Below, in pieces: positions 33,243 to 42,005 of a stretch of DNA of 52,933 nt. This DNA comes from Euryarchaeota archaeon RBG_19FT_COMBO_56_21 (GTDB taxonomy: Archaea > Thermoplasmatota > Thermoplasmata > UBA10834). The position numbers and the translations under genes were made by a program. The stretch is taken from the NCBI GenBank assembly GCA_001800815.1, contig MGWC01000029.1, positions 38,682 to 91,614 on the forward strand. Reading direction: 5' to 3'. Position 1 is the stretch's first letter; each line of letters opens with the position of its first letter. The notes beneath the pieces are model-generated. The model was given only the letters and a program-made list of their open reading frames with translations, had not been told where the DNA came from and searched no databases.

Positions 33243-33446
33243 GCTTTCCGGCGCATCATCTCTATATTAACCTTCTGTCGACCCGGGAGGGCCCCCGAAG
33301 GGGGTCTACCATATGGTTATATATCCGGTCCCGGGACAATTGCTATCCAATAACTTCCCCCCTCCTTTCTTTTTCTGTTTTCTCTTCAGAGCATGCGCTC
33401 GAGGGGTGCTGTTCGTAGAATCCGCGAGCGGACAGATGCTTCCTGA
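33243..33446. other. Intergenic region with hairpin, orphan TATA box and pyrimidine tract
   Basis: The region holds a GCCCCC-GAA-GGGGGT hairpin near 33289-33304, a palindromic TATA-like GGTTATATATCC (33315-33326) and a long C/T-rich tract (33355-33390). No ORF follows the TATA box. The pyrimidine tract could end transcription of the HTH_10 gene. Confidence 0.4.
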
Positions 33447-34250
33447 CTACCAATCCTCGACAGGATTGTACCACATTGTTTTCGTGCCGACCTTCGCCCT
33501 CATCTTCCACTTGAACGACTTGGGCTTCTGCTCGATGTAGGCAAGCAGCTTGTCGACTCGTTGGCCGACTATCATCCTGTCGTCCTGTGACAGTTGCGGG
33601 TACTCGTTCGCGAACTTCTTGACCTTGTTCAGGTTCATGGTCGCTGTGTAGTACCAGCCCCAGTCGTTGAACATGCCGACGGAGTCGAGTACGTGCAAGT
33701 TGATCTTCTCCTTGTCGTCGTTCCCGATCTCGTGAGCCCGGACGAGAACAATGAGGTCCTTGATGTCCTTCTCGTTTATCTTCACGACCTGCAGCTTCTG
33801 GCACATCAGCTCACCGACCGGGGTCGTGGGCGAGTCGAGTTCTAATCTGCCTGCGTAAGGAACCGTATGGTTCATCTCGAGCTGGTCGTAGAATATCTCG
33901 ACCATGGGCACCCTTCCACCGAAAAAGATGTGCCTTGACTTGCCGAACTGGTAAAGAAACCTAGGGTCCGTCTTGTATCCCCTGCTCTGCACGAACTCGT
34001 AAAGCTGGTTCCTCTGTTTCCCGTATGCGACGAAGTCAATGTCTGTAAAAACCTTCGTTCCTAGCCTCGCTAGGTTGCGCCAGAGCGTCTCGTACTCCTG
34101 GCTGTGCATGTATATGGCCATGCCACCCATGACCCTGAGCAGCAGCCCCTTCTTGCTGGCTTCGTTCACGAGGGCCATGGCTTCGTCGATGAAGACCTCT
34201 GGTTTAGGATACTCCTCCATAGGGATGTCCGCCGGCAATCGCACTGTCAT
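33447..34250 (-). CDS. Nucleotidyltransferase-fold protein
   Basis: This 267-residue protein shows the polymerase-beta nucleotidyltransferase core: the glycine turn RVMGGMAIYMHS near residues 39-50 and the metal-binding acid pair FTDIDFVAYGK near 68-78, with a further acid in EIFYD. The rest is helical and has no family mark I know. Such proteins transfer NMP or act as antitoxin/defence NTases; this one resembles the GG-A...D-x-D group (AbiEii/DUF6036-like). AGGAGG precedes the ATG at 34250. It is 38 bases downstream of a metallophosphoesterase, with a 6-bp hairpin (CCGGCC/GGCCGG, 34270-34287) between, so the two are probably one transcript. Confidence 0.75.
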   Translation of the reverse strand: MTVRLPADIPMEEYPKPEVFIDEAMALVNEASKKGLLLRVMGGMAIYMHSQEYETLWRNLARLGTKVFTDIDFVAYGKQRNQLYEFVQSRGYKTDPRFLYQFGKSRHIFFGGRVPMVEIFYDQLEMNHTVPYAGRLELDSPTTPVGELMCQKLQVVKINEKDIKDLIVLVRAHEIGNDDKEKINLHVLDSVGMFNDWGWYYTATMNLNKVKKFANEYPQLSQDDRMIVGQRVDKLLAYIEQKPKSFKWKMRAKVGTKTMWYNPVEDW

Positions 34251-34288
34251 GTGTCCATCCTCCTGGCGCCCGGCCTTAGTTGGCCGGA

Positions 34289-35224
34289 CTAGCCCGACGT
34301 AAACACATAGCTCTTCATCTTGGTATCGGCAATTGTGAGAATGACGCCTTTGAGTATGCCCTCTCCGTACTCACTGCCCGGGTTCACACAGAAAGTTCTG
34401 CCGATGTAGTGAACCGCCCTTGATTCGTGTATGTGGCCGTGCAACCCGAGGAATGGCTGGAGATTCTTGATTGAATCGAACACCGATTTGCTTCCAACAT
34501 GCTCGACCTCTCCAGCAGACGGACGCATGTCTCTGAGCTTCGGGGCGTAGTCCAGAGGGGTACCATACGGCGGATCGTGGAAATTGAAGATGGCCCTTTC
34601 CATGTTCTTGATTGTCGAGGTTAGCCTTTCGATATTCTCCTTCATCTGTTCTTCATTCCACTCCCTTGGAGTGTCCCACGGGGTTGGCGAGGTGTGCGCA
34701 ATCGTGATCATCTCGTAGCCCAAGACATCGACATTTCTCATCGCGCATGGTTTCATCACTCTGGACTTGTCGAGGATTTCGTCCATTTCGAGTGGATCGT
34801 CATTTCCCGGAGCCATGAATATCAGCGCTTTGGAACTGCTCAGTTTCTCGTTCGCCAGATCAACCCAATGCTGGACCCGGTCGCTAATCAGTTTGTGAAA
34901 GATCCTGCTAACGTCGTCGGGCTTCGCTCGCAGCTCATCAACCTCCTTCTTCCCGGTGACGTACGGATAGAAGCCGATGTTGTTGATCTTGACTAGCTGG
35001 CTATCCAGCTCAGTCTTGTTGTTCATATGCTCGTCCTGTCCGAGGAAGTTGCAGTCATAGGATCCATTGCCGTTGTCGATGACCGGGACAACCATCTTGC
35101 CGGCCAAATCTCCCAGAGCGATGGCAACATCCGCATTGTAGATTGAGATTGCGCTGATGAACTTCCTAAAACAGAGCTCGGAGCCGTGCAAATCAGTTAC
35201 GAAGAATATTCGAATCGGACGCAA
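34289..35224 (-). CDS. Calcineurin-like metallophosphoesterase
   Basis: This 311-residue protein has the metallophosphoesterase metal motifs in order: TDLHGSE near residue 10 (D-x-H), ALGDLAG near 36, APGNDDPLE near 148 (the G-N-H-D position reads G-N-D-D), AHTSP near 186 and GLHGHIHESR near 268 (G-H-x-H). It should hydrolyse phosphodiesters or nucleotides with two metal ions. An insert near residues 45-130 is longer than in minimal members. The start is TTG at 35224 with AGAGG 8 bases upstream, supporting this unusual codon. Coupling with the nucleotidyltransferase suggests a make-and-remove pair; that is inference. Confidence 0.88.
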   Translation of the reverse strand: MRPIRIFFVTDLHGSELCFRKFISAISIYNADVAIALGDLAGKMVVPVIDNGNGSYDCNFLGQDEHMNNKTELDSQLVKINNIGFYPYVTGKKEVDELRAKPDDVSRIFHKLISDRVQHWVDLANEKLSSSKALIFMAPGNDDPLEMDEILDKSRVMKPCAMRNVDVLGYEMITIAHTSPTPWDTPREWNEEQMKENIERLTSTIKNMERAIFNFHDPPYGTPLDYAPKLRDMRPSAGEVEHVGSKSVFDSIKNLQPFLGLHGHIHESRAVHYIGRTFCVNPGSEYGEGILKGVILTIADTKMKSYVFTSG

Positions 35225-35591
35225 AACTTTCGCCTCTTTTCCCCTCTTCTTTGAAGATGCTGCTTAAACGGGTAAACCCTATTTAATCATATTGAGAAGC
35301 ATGTTCGGGAGCCCCCTACCAAAGGACTGTCTGGCTCTGAGGTTTTTCCGTCTCGAGCTTGCGCACATTCAAGCCAAATAACGACCTACAGTGAAATCAA
35401 TCGTGGAATTGCCATTGAAATCTTTTCGAGAGATGCTCAAACACACTACCGAATCATCCAAGCTGCGGAGAACAAATAGTCTGGCCCGTTCGTTCACCGT
35501 CTGGTTTTCTCGCAATCTTAATATCGGTTCCTCGCAGTCAGGGTGAGTGAGCGTTGTATGTCGATACGATTCTCATCCATGGAGTGTTAAA
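35225..35591. other. Divergent intergenic region
   Basis: No gene seen. It contains a minus-strand TATA-like GATTAAATAG (near 35280) for the phosphoesterase and a plus-strand CTTAATATC (near 35517) for the aminotransferase. Confidence 0.4.
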
Positions 35592-36968
35592 ATGGATCTT
35601 GGTTTGCCAGACTGGGTAGCTGACTGGGCCAGGAAGGCGCCGAACCTCAAGGTGTCTCCTCCCGGACCGAAGAGCAAGGTGATTATCGAGAAGGACAGGA
35701 AATATGTGTCTCACGCATATGACCGTCTGTTCCAGTTCACCATGGCACGCGGATCTGGCGCTGCGATCATGGACGCCGACGGAAACGTCTTCCTGGATTT
35801 TTCAGCGGGCATATCCGTGCTCAATGCTGGCTGGGGAAACCCCAGAGTCGTGCAGGCCATCAAGGACCAGGCTGACAAACTCGTTCACTCTCTAGCGAAC
35901 GATGCATACTATGATCTCGAGGCTGAGTACGCAGAATTGCTTGCGAAGATCTCTCCTGGAGGTGCTCTTGAGAGTACCTTCTTCGGCAACAGCGGAGCCG
36001 AGGCGGTCGAGGCCGCGGTGAAGCTCTCGCGGTACTTCACGAAGGGTTCGGAACATATCGCATTCATGGGAGCTTACCACGGACGAGTGGGGAACGCACT
36101 GGCTATGGCTAGCAGGGTCAAGTACAAGTATGGCCATGGCCCGTTCGCGCCTGGCGTTTACTTCGCCCCGTATCCATACTGCTACAGATGCTGGTTCAAA
36201 CAGGAGTATCCAAGCTGCAACATGCTGTGCATCGACTTCTTAGAGAAAGGGATCCTTGAGTTTGGCGGCCCGAGCAATGACCTTGCTTCCATATTCGTCG
36301 AGCCCGTTCAGGGCGAGGGAGGCTACATAGTCCCGCCCAAGGAATTCCTCCCGAGGATGAGGAAACTCTGTGACGACCGCAAGTGCCTGCTGGTAATGGA
36401 TGAGATACAGACTGGTCTTGCCCGAACTGGAGAGGTGTGGGAGTGCAACTCCGCAAACATTGTGCCTGACATCCTGCTCACTGGGAAAGCATCCGGCGGT
36501 GGCGTGCCGTTTGGAGCATGCGTCGCCAAGAAATCGGTGATGGATGTCTGGCGGCCAGGATCTCATTCATCGACGTTTGGTGGCAATGGCATGAGCGTCG
36601 CTGCAGGTTTCGCGCATGTGAAGGAGATACTTGAGACGAACCTCATGGAGCGATCGAAGGTCCTTGGTGCCCACGCCATGAAGCGTCTCAATGAGCTCAA
36701 GGACAAGTACGAGATCATTGGAGATGTCCGGGGCAAGGGATTGATGATTGGGGTGGAAATTGTCAAGAGCAAGCAGACCAAAGAACCCCTGTATGTTCCC
36801 CAGATTCAGGGTCTCGCCTGGAGAAAAGGCCTGATGATGATCACTGCGGGCATGTTCGGCAATGTGTTCAGAATCGCTCCGCCCATCATCATATCTCAAG
36901 AACAGCTGGATATCGGCGTGGACATATTCGAAGAGGCCATCAAAGAGACTCAGGCCACGATGAAATGA
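35592..36968 (+). CDS. Class III aminotransferase (4-aminobutyrate/ornithine-type)
   Basis: This 458-residue PLP enzyme transfers an amino group from an omega-amine or D/L amino acid to an oxo acid. Motifs: DADGNVFLDFSAGISVLNAG near residue 62, FFGNSGAEAVEAAVKLSRYF near 132 (PLP phosphate), MGAYHGRVGNAL near 160, VEPVQGEGGYIVPP near 235, MDEIQTGLARTG near 270 (Asp binds the pyridine N) and the PLP Lys in LTGKASGGGVPFG near 298-310. A Cys-rich patch (YCYRCWFKQEYPSCNMLC) near residue 196 is typical of archaeal members and could bind zinc. The start is the ATG at 35592. Nearby permease and Lrp-like regulator suggest amino-acid use. Confidence 0.92.
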   Translation: MDLGLPDWVADWARKAPNLKVSPPGPKSKVIIEKDRKYVSHAYDRLFQFTMARGSGAAIMDADGNVFLDFSAGISVLNAGWGNPRVVQAIKDQADKLVHSLANDAYYDLEAEYAELLAKISPGGALESTFFGNSGAEAVEAAVKLSRYFTKGSEHIAFMGAYHGRVGNALAMASRVKYKYGHGPFAPGVYFAPYPYCYRCWFKQEYPSCNMLCIDFLEKGILEFGGPSNDLASIFVEPVQGEGGYIVPPKEFLPRMRKLCDDRKCLLVMDEIQTGLARTGEVWECNSANIVPDILLTGKASGGGVPFGACVAKKSVMDVWRPGSHSSTFGGNGMSVAAGFAHVKEILETNLMERSKVLGAHAMKRLNELKDKYEIIGDVRGKGLMIGVEIVKSKQTKEPLYVPQIQGLAWRKGLMMITAGMFGNVFRIAPPIIISQEQLDIGVDIFEEAIKETQATMK

Positions 36969-36972
36969 TCCG

Positions 36973-36990
36973 CGACAGCGCCTGCTGTCG
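36973..36990 (+). terminator. Hairpin after the aminotransferase
   Basis: A 7-bp stem, CGACAGC-GCCT-GCTGTCG, starts 4 bases after the stop at 36968. No T-run follows. Confidence 0.4.
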
Positions 36991-37069
36991 ACTGGGCATC
37001 CCCCGGATAGGATAATATGTATCATAGGCAATAGCGGGCGCTGGTCTGCTGTCAAGTGAGGTGCATCTG

Positions 37070-37768
37070 ATGCTGGGCAGGAAGAAGAAGGAAGAAGATC
37101 CTGTGACCACTCTTGCCAGATGCATTGTCGTTCTGGACGATATCAGGGCATACAGGCGAAAGGACGTCGATCAGATCGATGGTCTCTTCTCAGAACTAAA
37201 GAAATCGCGCTTCAAAGAGCACTATGAGATGTGGGTCAAAGCGCGACCACAGGCTGAGAAGATCGTTGATATGCCATTGAAGGTTGAAGGCGTCCGAGGA
37301 ATGATCAGGGCTCTTTCATGGGTCAAGGTCGCTACGAGGGTCGCTCTCATCGTGCTGGTGTTCTTCATCGCGATGCTGCTTGTGCCGGCCTGGGAGAAGG
37401 TTTTGGGACCCCATCCCTTCGGCGGGAACGGTTTCCTGTATGCCACTGTGGCGGTCGTAATCATGGTTGTCATGATGAATGCTGGCCAAGTCATCGACTA
37501 CCGAATCAGGAAGAAGATCATCGCCTACGAGGATGCGACCGTCGATGAATATCGGCCTTCGAGGGATAAGATGAAGGACTGCGTCGACAGAATGATGTTC
37601 ACCCTCGCGAGGGAGGCCAATCGGAAGGGCGTTAACCGGAGCGATTTCGGGCTAGTTCTATACTTCGACGACTACCGTAACATTGAGGTCGTGAAACAAT
37701 GGAAGCCGAAATCAATCGGTCTTTTCAAGAAGTCCTATAACCACTACCAGGTCTTGCCCAAGGTCTGA
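37070..37768 (+). CDS. Membrane protein of unknown function, two spans
   Basis: I do not recognise this 232-residue protein. It has a charged N-terminal helix region (residues 1-85) and two hydrophobic helices, near 92-108 (VALIVLVFFIAMLLVPA) and 124-142 (LYATVAVVIMVVMMNAGQ). The cytoplasmic C-terminal part of about 90 residues has many Arg, Lys and Asp (EYRPSRDKMKDCVDRMMF). GAGGTG lies 7 bases before the ATG at 37070, and a TATA-like GATAATATG lies near 37010. It sits between an aminotransferase and a convergent amino-acid permease, which does not fix its role. Confidence 0.8.
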   Translation: MLGRKKKEEDPVTTLARCIVVLDDIRAYRRKDVDQIDGLFSELKKSRFKEHYEMWVKARPQAEKIVDMPLKVEGVRGMIRALSWVKVATRVALIVLVFFIAMLLVPAWEKVLGPHPFGGNGFLYATVAVVIMVVMMNAGQVIDYRIRKKIIAYEDATVDEYRPSRDKMKDCVDRMMFTLAREANRKGVNRSDFGLVLYFDDYRNIEVVKQWKPKSIGLFKKSYNHYQVLPKV

Positions 37769-37867
37769 TAGCTTCTGCAGCACGCCTTGTTCTTGCCAGC
37801 CGGCAGAGTATCTCTAGATGGAGGAAATGAGAACTGTAAGAGGTTTGCAAAGGTTTATTCGTCTGAT

Positions 37868-39481
37868 CTATGCTGGCGGAAGCTCTTTCCAAGCCAACTT
37901 CAGGTCGATTCCCTGCTTCTTCCAGTGGCTTACCCAGGCAAAGTACCAGATCACGCTGAAGACCCAAATGACGGAGTAGACCATGACGCCGCCTCTCGAG
38001 AACGGCTCGAGATTGTCCAGCGTGAAGAAGTAATAGATCAAGATGCCCACGAACAGCAAATTGATCAGCGAGGCAACCGTAAGCAGGTATATCGGTCCCA
38101 GATGGAACTTGTACGGTGAAGCCTCCCATATCGTCTTCGCCTTCTTCACATACGGGAAGAGCAGTCCAGACACCGCCATCACGCCCCAAGCGGAAAGCGC
38201 TTCGAGGGCGACGATGACTATGCCCAGCAGTGTGTCTGCGTTCAGCGCATAGATCGCGATACCGATTTCGCTCATGGCAAGCATGACAATGTTGTTCTTG
38301 ACTGGCGAGTGGTACTTCGGGTTGACGTCGGTGAACCACATTGGTCCTAGCCTGTCCATGCCCCAAGCGAAAGCCGCTCTACTGAATGCGATATAAGAGA
38401 TCGGCATCCATAAGACATCGAACAGTATGAAGACCAAACCTATCAGGAACTGCACAGCAGCGCTTCCACTCAAAAGCGATATCAGGTAGAACGTGTTGAA
38501 GCTCGGCAGCACGTATTCGTCGTACGCCGCGCCTTCTCCGTTGTTCTCCATCCACGCGATGGCTCCCATGAAGTCCTGACCCATCACGTTGACGAGGCCA
38601 ACTGCGAACCAGCTCAGGAAGAACCCCGGGATCAATGCCGCCAGCACCTGCCCGAGAACGATGTTCCTCTGAGGTCTCTTCACTTCGCCACATATGAAGG
38701 TAATCTGATACCCGTATGCAGTAGCCCATGCCACGGCGGGGAATAGCGCCAGCGTTGCGTAGAGGTCGAATTCGGGCTTCATCCCGTCATTCAACGCGAC
38801 CCCTTCGCCCGCGACCGTGTCTATGGTATCCTGATAGAGCATCGTCCCCCCGGCATCCGTTACCGCGCCATCGTACGCGTTCACGAAGTCGGTGTGGCTC
38901 GCGGTCGTAAGCACTATGCCTGCCACAATCAGACAGAAGAATCCAGCGATCATTATCACACGCTGGTTGATGTTGTACATCTTCAGTCCGACCACGACGA
39001 CATAGAACCCCCAAATGTTCGACAGCGTGGCAATCACGAATATACCGGTCGCAGATGCGCACCAGTCGATCCAGCTCTGTTCCGCTCCAATAGACGCAAG
39101 AAGCGTCGTCATACCAGGATCTGCCATCCATGGTCCCAACGTGGCAATCCACATCGTCATGACGAAACCTGCATTAGTCATGGACATTGCGATGCCAACG
39201 GCAGGGTGGATGATCCTGGAGTTGGCGATGTAGTCGCCGCCACTCCTGGGCATTGAACCGCCGAGGAAGCCCCAGACAATCGCGATGCCTAGGACGCACA
39301 TTATGGTGGCCAGTATTGTCGCCCACATCATGTCTCCCGTAGGCAGGACGTAGAGTCCCCAGCTGGCCATGGTCCAAACGCCCACTCCGACACCGTTATT
39401 CATGAACCCGATGCCGAATGTGTCGAGCAACGAAGCTTCACGCACTAATCCACTGGCTTTTCTAGCAAAAACTTCGCCCAC
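37868..39481 (-). CDS. APC family amino-acid permease
   Basis: This 537-residue protein has about 12 hydrophobic helices and the amino acid-polyamine-organocation pattern: a GSMPRSGGDYIANSRIIHP segment after the second helix, close to the family consensus P-x-x-G-G-x-Y, and GEVKRPQRNIVLGQ after helix 6. It should import amino acids or amines by proton or sodium symport. The frame is open to 39520, but the GTG at 39481 with GGGGGTG upstream is the best start; the residues before it are hydrophilic and unlike the family. Two direct repeats lie between the predicted promoter and the start, and a regulator is divergently encoded. Confidence 0.9.
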   Translation of the reverse strand: MGEVFARKASGLVREASLLDTFGIGFMNNGVGVGVWTMASWGLYVLPTGDMMWATILATIMCVLGIAIVWGFLGGSMPRSGGDYIANSRIIHPAVGIAMSMTNAGFVMTMWIATLGPWMADPGMTTLLASIGAEQSWIDWCASATGIFVIATLSNIWGFYVVVVGLKMYNINQRVIMIAGFFCLIVAGIVLTTASHTDFVNAYDGAVTDAGGTMLYQDTIDTVAGEGVALNDGMKPEFDLYATLALFPAVAWATAYGYQITFICGEVKRPQRNIVLGQVLAALIPGFFLSWFAVGLVNVMGQDFMGAIAWMENNGEGAAYDEYVLPSFNTFYLISLLSGSAAVQFLIGLVFILFDVLWMPISYIAFSRAAFAWGMDRLGPMWFTDVNPKYHSPVKNNIVMLAMSEIGIAIYALNADTLLGIVIVALEALSAWGVMAVSGLLFPYVKKAKTIWEASPYKFHLGPIYLLTVASLINLLFVGILIYYFFTLDNLEPFSRGGVMVYSVIWVFSVIWYFAWVSHWKKQGIDLKLAWKELPPA

Positions 39482-39500
39482 TCTATTGCACCCCCACCTT

Positions 39501-39524
39501 GCCCAAGGGTTTCCGCCCAAGGGT
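39501..39524 (-). repeat. Tandem 10-base direct repeat in the permease leader
   Basis: GCCCAAGGGT occurs at 39501-39510 and 39515-39524, 14 bases apart. They lie just downstream of the predicted transcription start of the permease, an operator-like position. Confidence 0.55.
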
Positions 39525-39546
39525 AAGTCCCGGGATAATCAATTTG

Positions 39547-39560
39547 TTGATATATTAACT
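39547..39560 (-). promoter_or_regulatory. TATA-like promoter of the permease
   Basis: AGTTAATATATCAA on the minus strand is about 70 bases before the GTG at 39481, so transcription would begin near 39527. The rest of 39561-39794 shows no gene. Confidence 0.5.
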
Positions 39561-39794
39561 GATGCGGGAGTTGGACGCCTCTGGGAGCGCATCGCGATTT
39601 GCCTGCTTCGGGCACTTCCGCAAGGCGTCGTCGAACGGCTTGCGAATTAGCAAGAGCTTCTCTCATCCCTATTGCCTCACACGAGCAACACGCCAATGTG
39701 CAATGGCTGTTGCGCTATCATGCCTGACTCTGTTCTCCTCATGACGATTCAGTTGTAACAGCATTATCTATTCCACATACGATACACCGTCGAC

Positions 39795-40889
39795 ATGGAA
39801 CGCGCCTTTCGCGAGTCAGAGAAACTAGTGATATTCGGTCTCACGCAGGATGCTCAGCTCACTGACTCGTCGTTGGCCAGGCGCTTCGGTATGAAAGAGA
39901 GCACCGTGTCTTCAATCAGACGGAGGCTCATGGATTCGAGGAACATATACTTCGCGAACGTTCCTTCGTTTCATAAGCTTGGTTGTGAGCTGCTGGTTCA
40001 ACTATATGGACCGACGAATCCCGCTGTTCCGAAAGATGTCAAGGACATGTCCCACCTCGTCTATCTGGATCACACGCCAGAGATATTCGACAGCGTTTCT
40101 GGCGAGGGCTTTATCATGATGTCTGGGGTGTTTCAGACCTTTTCTGATTACCTTGTCGCGATCGATCGGTATGATCGTTACTTCATGGGAGTCAGGTCGG
40201 TCGAGAAGGCAGACCTCAAGTCAGTGTTCTTTCCCCTGGCGATATCTCGTTTGTGCTACAGCTACAATTGGTCCCCCGGCCTACACAGGATCTTCAATCT
40301 CGATGTGCCGAAGCGGGACTCTATGAGGCCAGAATCGTTCAAGGTCGACAGAGTCGAACTGTCCTTGATGGAGAGACGTACCTTGATCAACCTCGCGGAG
40401 TACCCTCACGCGACGGATGCTCAGATTGCACAGATGATAGGAAAGTCCAGACAGACCGTCACGAACATCAGAAAGCGACTGGAGAGGAACGGAATGTTCC
40501 GGAGAGTCTGCATTCCTCTGCTGTTCACGTGGAATATTGATCTGATCGCCTTTGTTCACACGCGGTTCAAACCCGAGCTGGATTCTGAGACACGTATAGC
40601 CCTATCGACCGAAGACTGGATAGATCTGTCGTGGTACACGCTTGAGCGTGATGCAGAAGCGTACACATGCTACATGTTCAAAGACTACAAGGACTACGTC
40701 AGCGAGATGCAGCGTATGATGAAGCCCTTGATGGAGAGCAATGTGCTGAGGGGAGACCCCAGCATCTCGCTGGTGTCAACAGCCGCAGCGAAGGAACTCC
40801 GGGATTGCCACTACGCGCCGATGGTGCGAAAGCTGCTGGGAACTGGCGGGGATATGCTTTCGAGGGAAAAGACAACCCTCGGGCTTTGA
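39795..40889 (+). CDS. Duplicated Lrp/AsnC-like regulator
   Basis: This 364-residue protein is a tandem duplication. Each half has a winged helix and a following sensor-like domain. The first half (residues 1-170) starts with LTQDAQLTDSSLARRFGMKE, the second (about 195-364) with LINLAEYPHATDAQIAQMIG and SRQTVTNIRKRL. The plan matches archaeal Lrp-like regulators, which bind amino acids and control transport or catabolism. The ATG at 39795 is about 28 bases from the TATA-like CATTATCTA (39762-39770) and has no ribosome-binding site, so it is probably leaderless. It faces away from the permease; control of that gene is a reasonable guess. Confidence 0.8.
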   Translation: MERAFRESEKLVIFGLTQDAQLTDSSLARRFGMKESTVSSIRRRLMDSRNIYFANVPSFHKLGCELLVQLYGPTNPAVPKDVKDMSHLVYLDHTPEIFDSVSGEGFIMMSGVFQTFSDYLVAIDRYDRYFMGVRSVEKADLKSVFFPLAISRLCYSYNWSPGLHRIFNLDVPKRDSMRPESFKVDRVELSLMERRTLINLAEYPHATDAQIAQMIGKSRQTVTNIRKRLERNGMFRRVCIPLLFTWNIDLIAFVHTRFKPELDSETRIALSTEDWIDLSWYTLERDAEAYTCYMFKDYKDYVSEMQRMMKPLMESNVLRGDPSISLVSTAAAKELRDCHYAPMVRKLLGTGGDMLSREKTTLGL

Positions 40890-40997
40890 GGACTGCCTCC
40901 CTGTTGGATTGTCCCAGAAGTGTAATCTACCCGCTCAGCCGATACGCAGATTGGAGGTTGAGCTGCAACGCCCGACAGCCTGGGACAAGCCCGTTGG

Positions 40998-41498
40998 ATG
41001 AGCGTGAACAACGTCATGACGAAGGATGTGCTCTGCATCCCTGCCGAAGAGGACGTCAAGGACGCCTGGATGATATTGATGGAAGCCGACGTCTCGGGCG
41101 CGCCTGTTGTGGATTCGACGGGAGCCCTCGTAGGCATTATGAGCACAACCGATATCTTCAGAACAATAATGGACAGGGTCCGGAAAGCCAGAACCCTTCG
41201 CGAATCAACGAGCCAGGAGCAGGATCCAGTGGCGGCCGAACGCGAGGCGCAGAGGGAGTTCTCGTTGGCGGTCCGCGCGGTGACAGACAGCAAGGTGACC
41301 ATGATTCTCCCGAAGGACCAGAAGATAATCAGCCTCTCGCCTGAGGATTCTTTTGAACGCGCTCTCCACCTCATTGCTGAGCATGGCGTGAATAGGCTGC
41401 CCGTGTTGAAGGGGAATCACGTGGTGGGAATTATCACTCGTCAGGACATAATCTGGCAGATTGCTGGACGGCCGCCCCCGCAAGAGCATCAGTCGTAA
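40998..41498 (+). CDS. CBS-domain pair protein
   Basis: This 166-residue protein holds two CBS motifs: residues 3-55 (NNVMTKDVLCIPAEEDVKDA, GALVGIMSTTDI) and 100-158 (SPEDSFERALHLIAEHGVNR, NHVVGIITRQDI). A charged linker (ARTLRESTSQEQDPVAAERE) lies between. It differs from the two CBS proteins of the Hdr operon and resembles common stand-alone archaeal CBS proteins, which bind adenine nucleotides. It is on the same strand as the regulator, 108 bases after its stop. Confidence 0.88.
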   Translation: MSVNNVMTKDVLCIPAEEDVKDAWMILMEADVSGAPVVDSTGALVGIMSTTDIFRTIMDRVRKARTLRESTSQEQDPVAAEREAQREFSLAVRAVTDSKVTMILPKDQKIISLSPEDSFERALHLIAEHGVNRLPVLKGNHVVGIITRQDIIWQIAGRPPPQEHQS

Positions 41499-41531
41499 TC
41501 GATCGCTTTTCTCAAGGAACTCGGAGTCTTG

Positions 41532-42005
41532 CTATGCTTCTTCTGTGGCCAACGCCCTGACGACTTTGAGTGCCCCTTCGATGTGTCCCTCGATGTCAGT
41601 CTGTGACGCGAACATATGTCTAACGATCCCCTTCTTGTCGATGACATAGGTCACTCTTCCGGGCAGCAGACCGCCGGATGACGGGACTCCCCACAGCTTT
41701 CTGACGAGGCCGCCCTCGTCGCTCAACAGGTGGAACGGCAGGTGGAACTCAGTCGAGAATATGTTGTGCGATTCCAGTGATTGGGAGCTGATCCCGATGA
41801 CCTCAGCACCAGCATCTACGAATGCTTGGTGACTGTCCCGGAACTTGCAGGCCTCAGCTGTGCATCCGGACGTGTTGTCCTTGGGATAGAAGTAGAGCAC
41901 GACCGTCTTCTTCCCGCGAAAGTCCTTGAGGCTCACCTGAACGCCCTTCTGCGAAGGCAGCGTGAAATCCGGTGCCTCATCCCCAACTTCTACTCTCTCC
42001 TTCAT
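41532..42005 (-). CDS. Peroxiredoxin, Bcp/PrxQ type
   Basis: This thiol peroxidase reduces hydrogen peroxide and organic peroxides. The 157-residue protein has PDFTLPSQKGVQVSLKDFRG near residue 12 and the active site YFYPKDNTSGCTAEACKFRD near 39-58, where the first Cys is peroxidatic and the second, five residues later, is resolving, the PrxQ arrangement. GLLPGRVTYVIDKKG near 113 contributes the conserved Arg. TATA-like GATAAGTACAT lies near 42045. It complements rubredoxin and the ferritin-like proteins in oxidant defence. Confidence 0.94.
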   Translation of the reverse strand: MKERVEVGDEAPDFTLPSQKGVQVSLKDFRGKKTVVLYFYPKDNTSGCTAEACKFRDSHQAFVDAGAEVIGISSQSLESHNIFSTEFHLPFHLLSDEGGLVRKLWGVPSSGGLLPGRVTYVIDKKGIVRHMFASQTDIEGHIEGALKVVRALATEEA

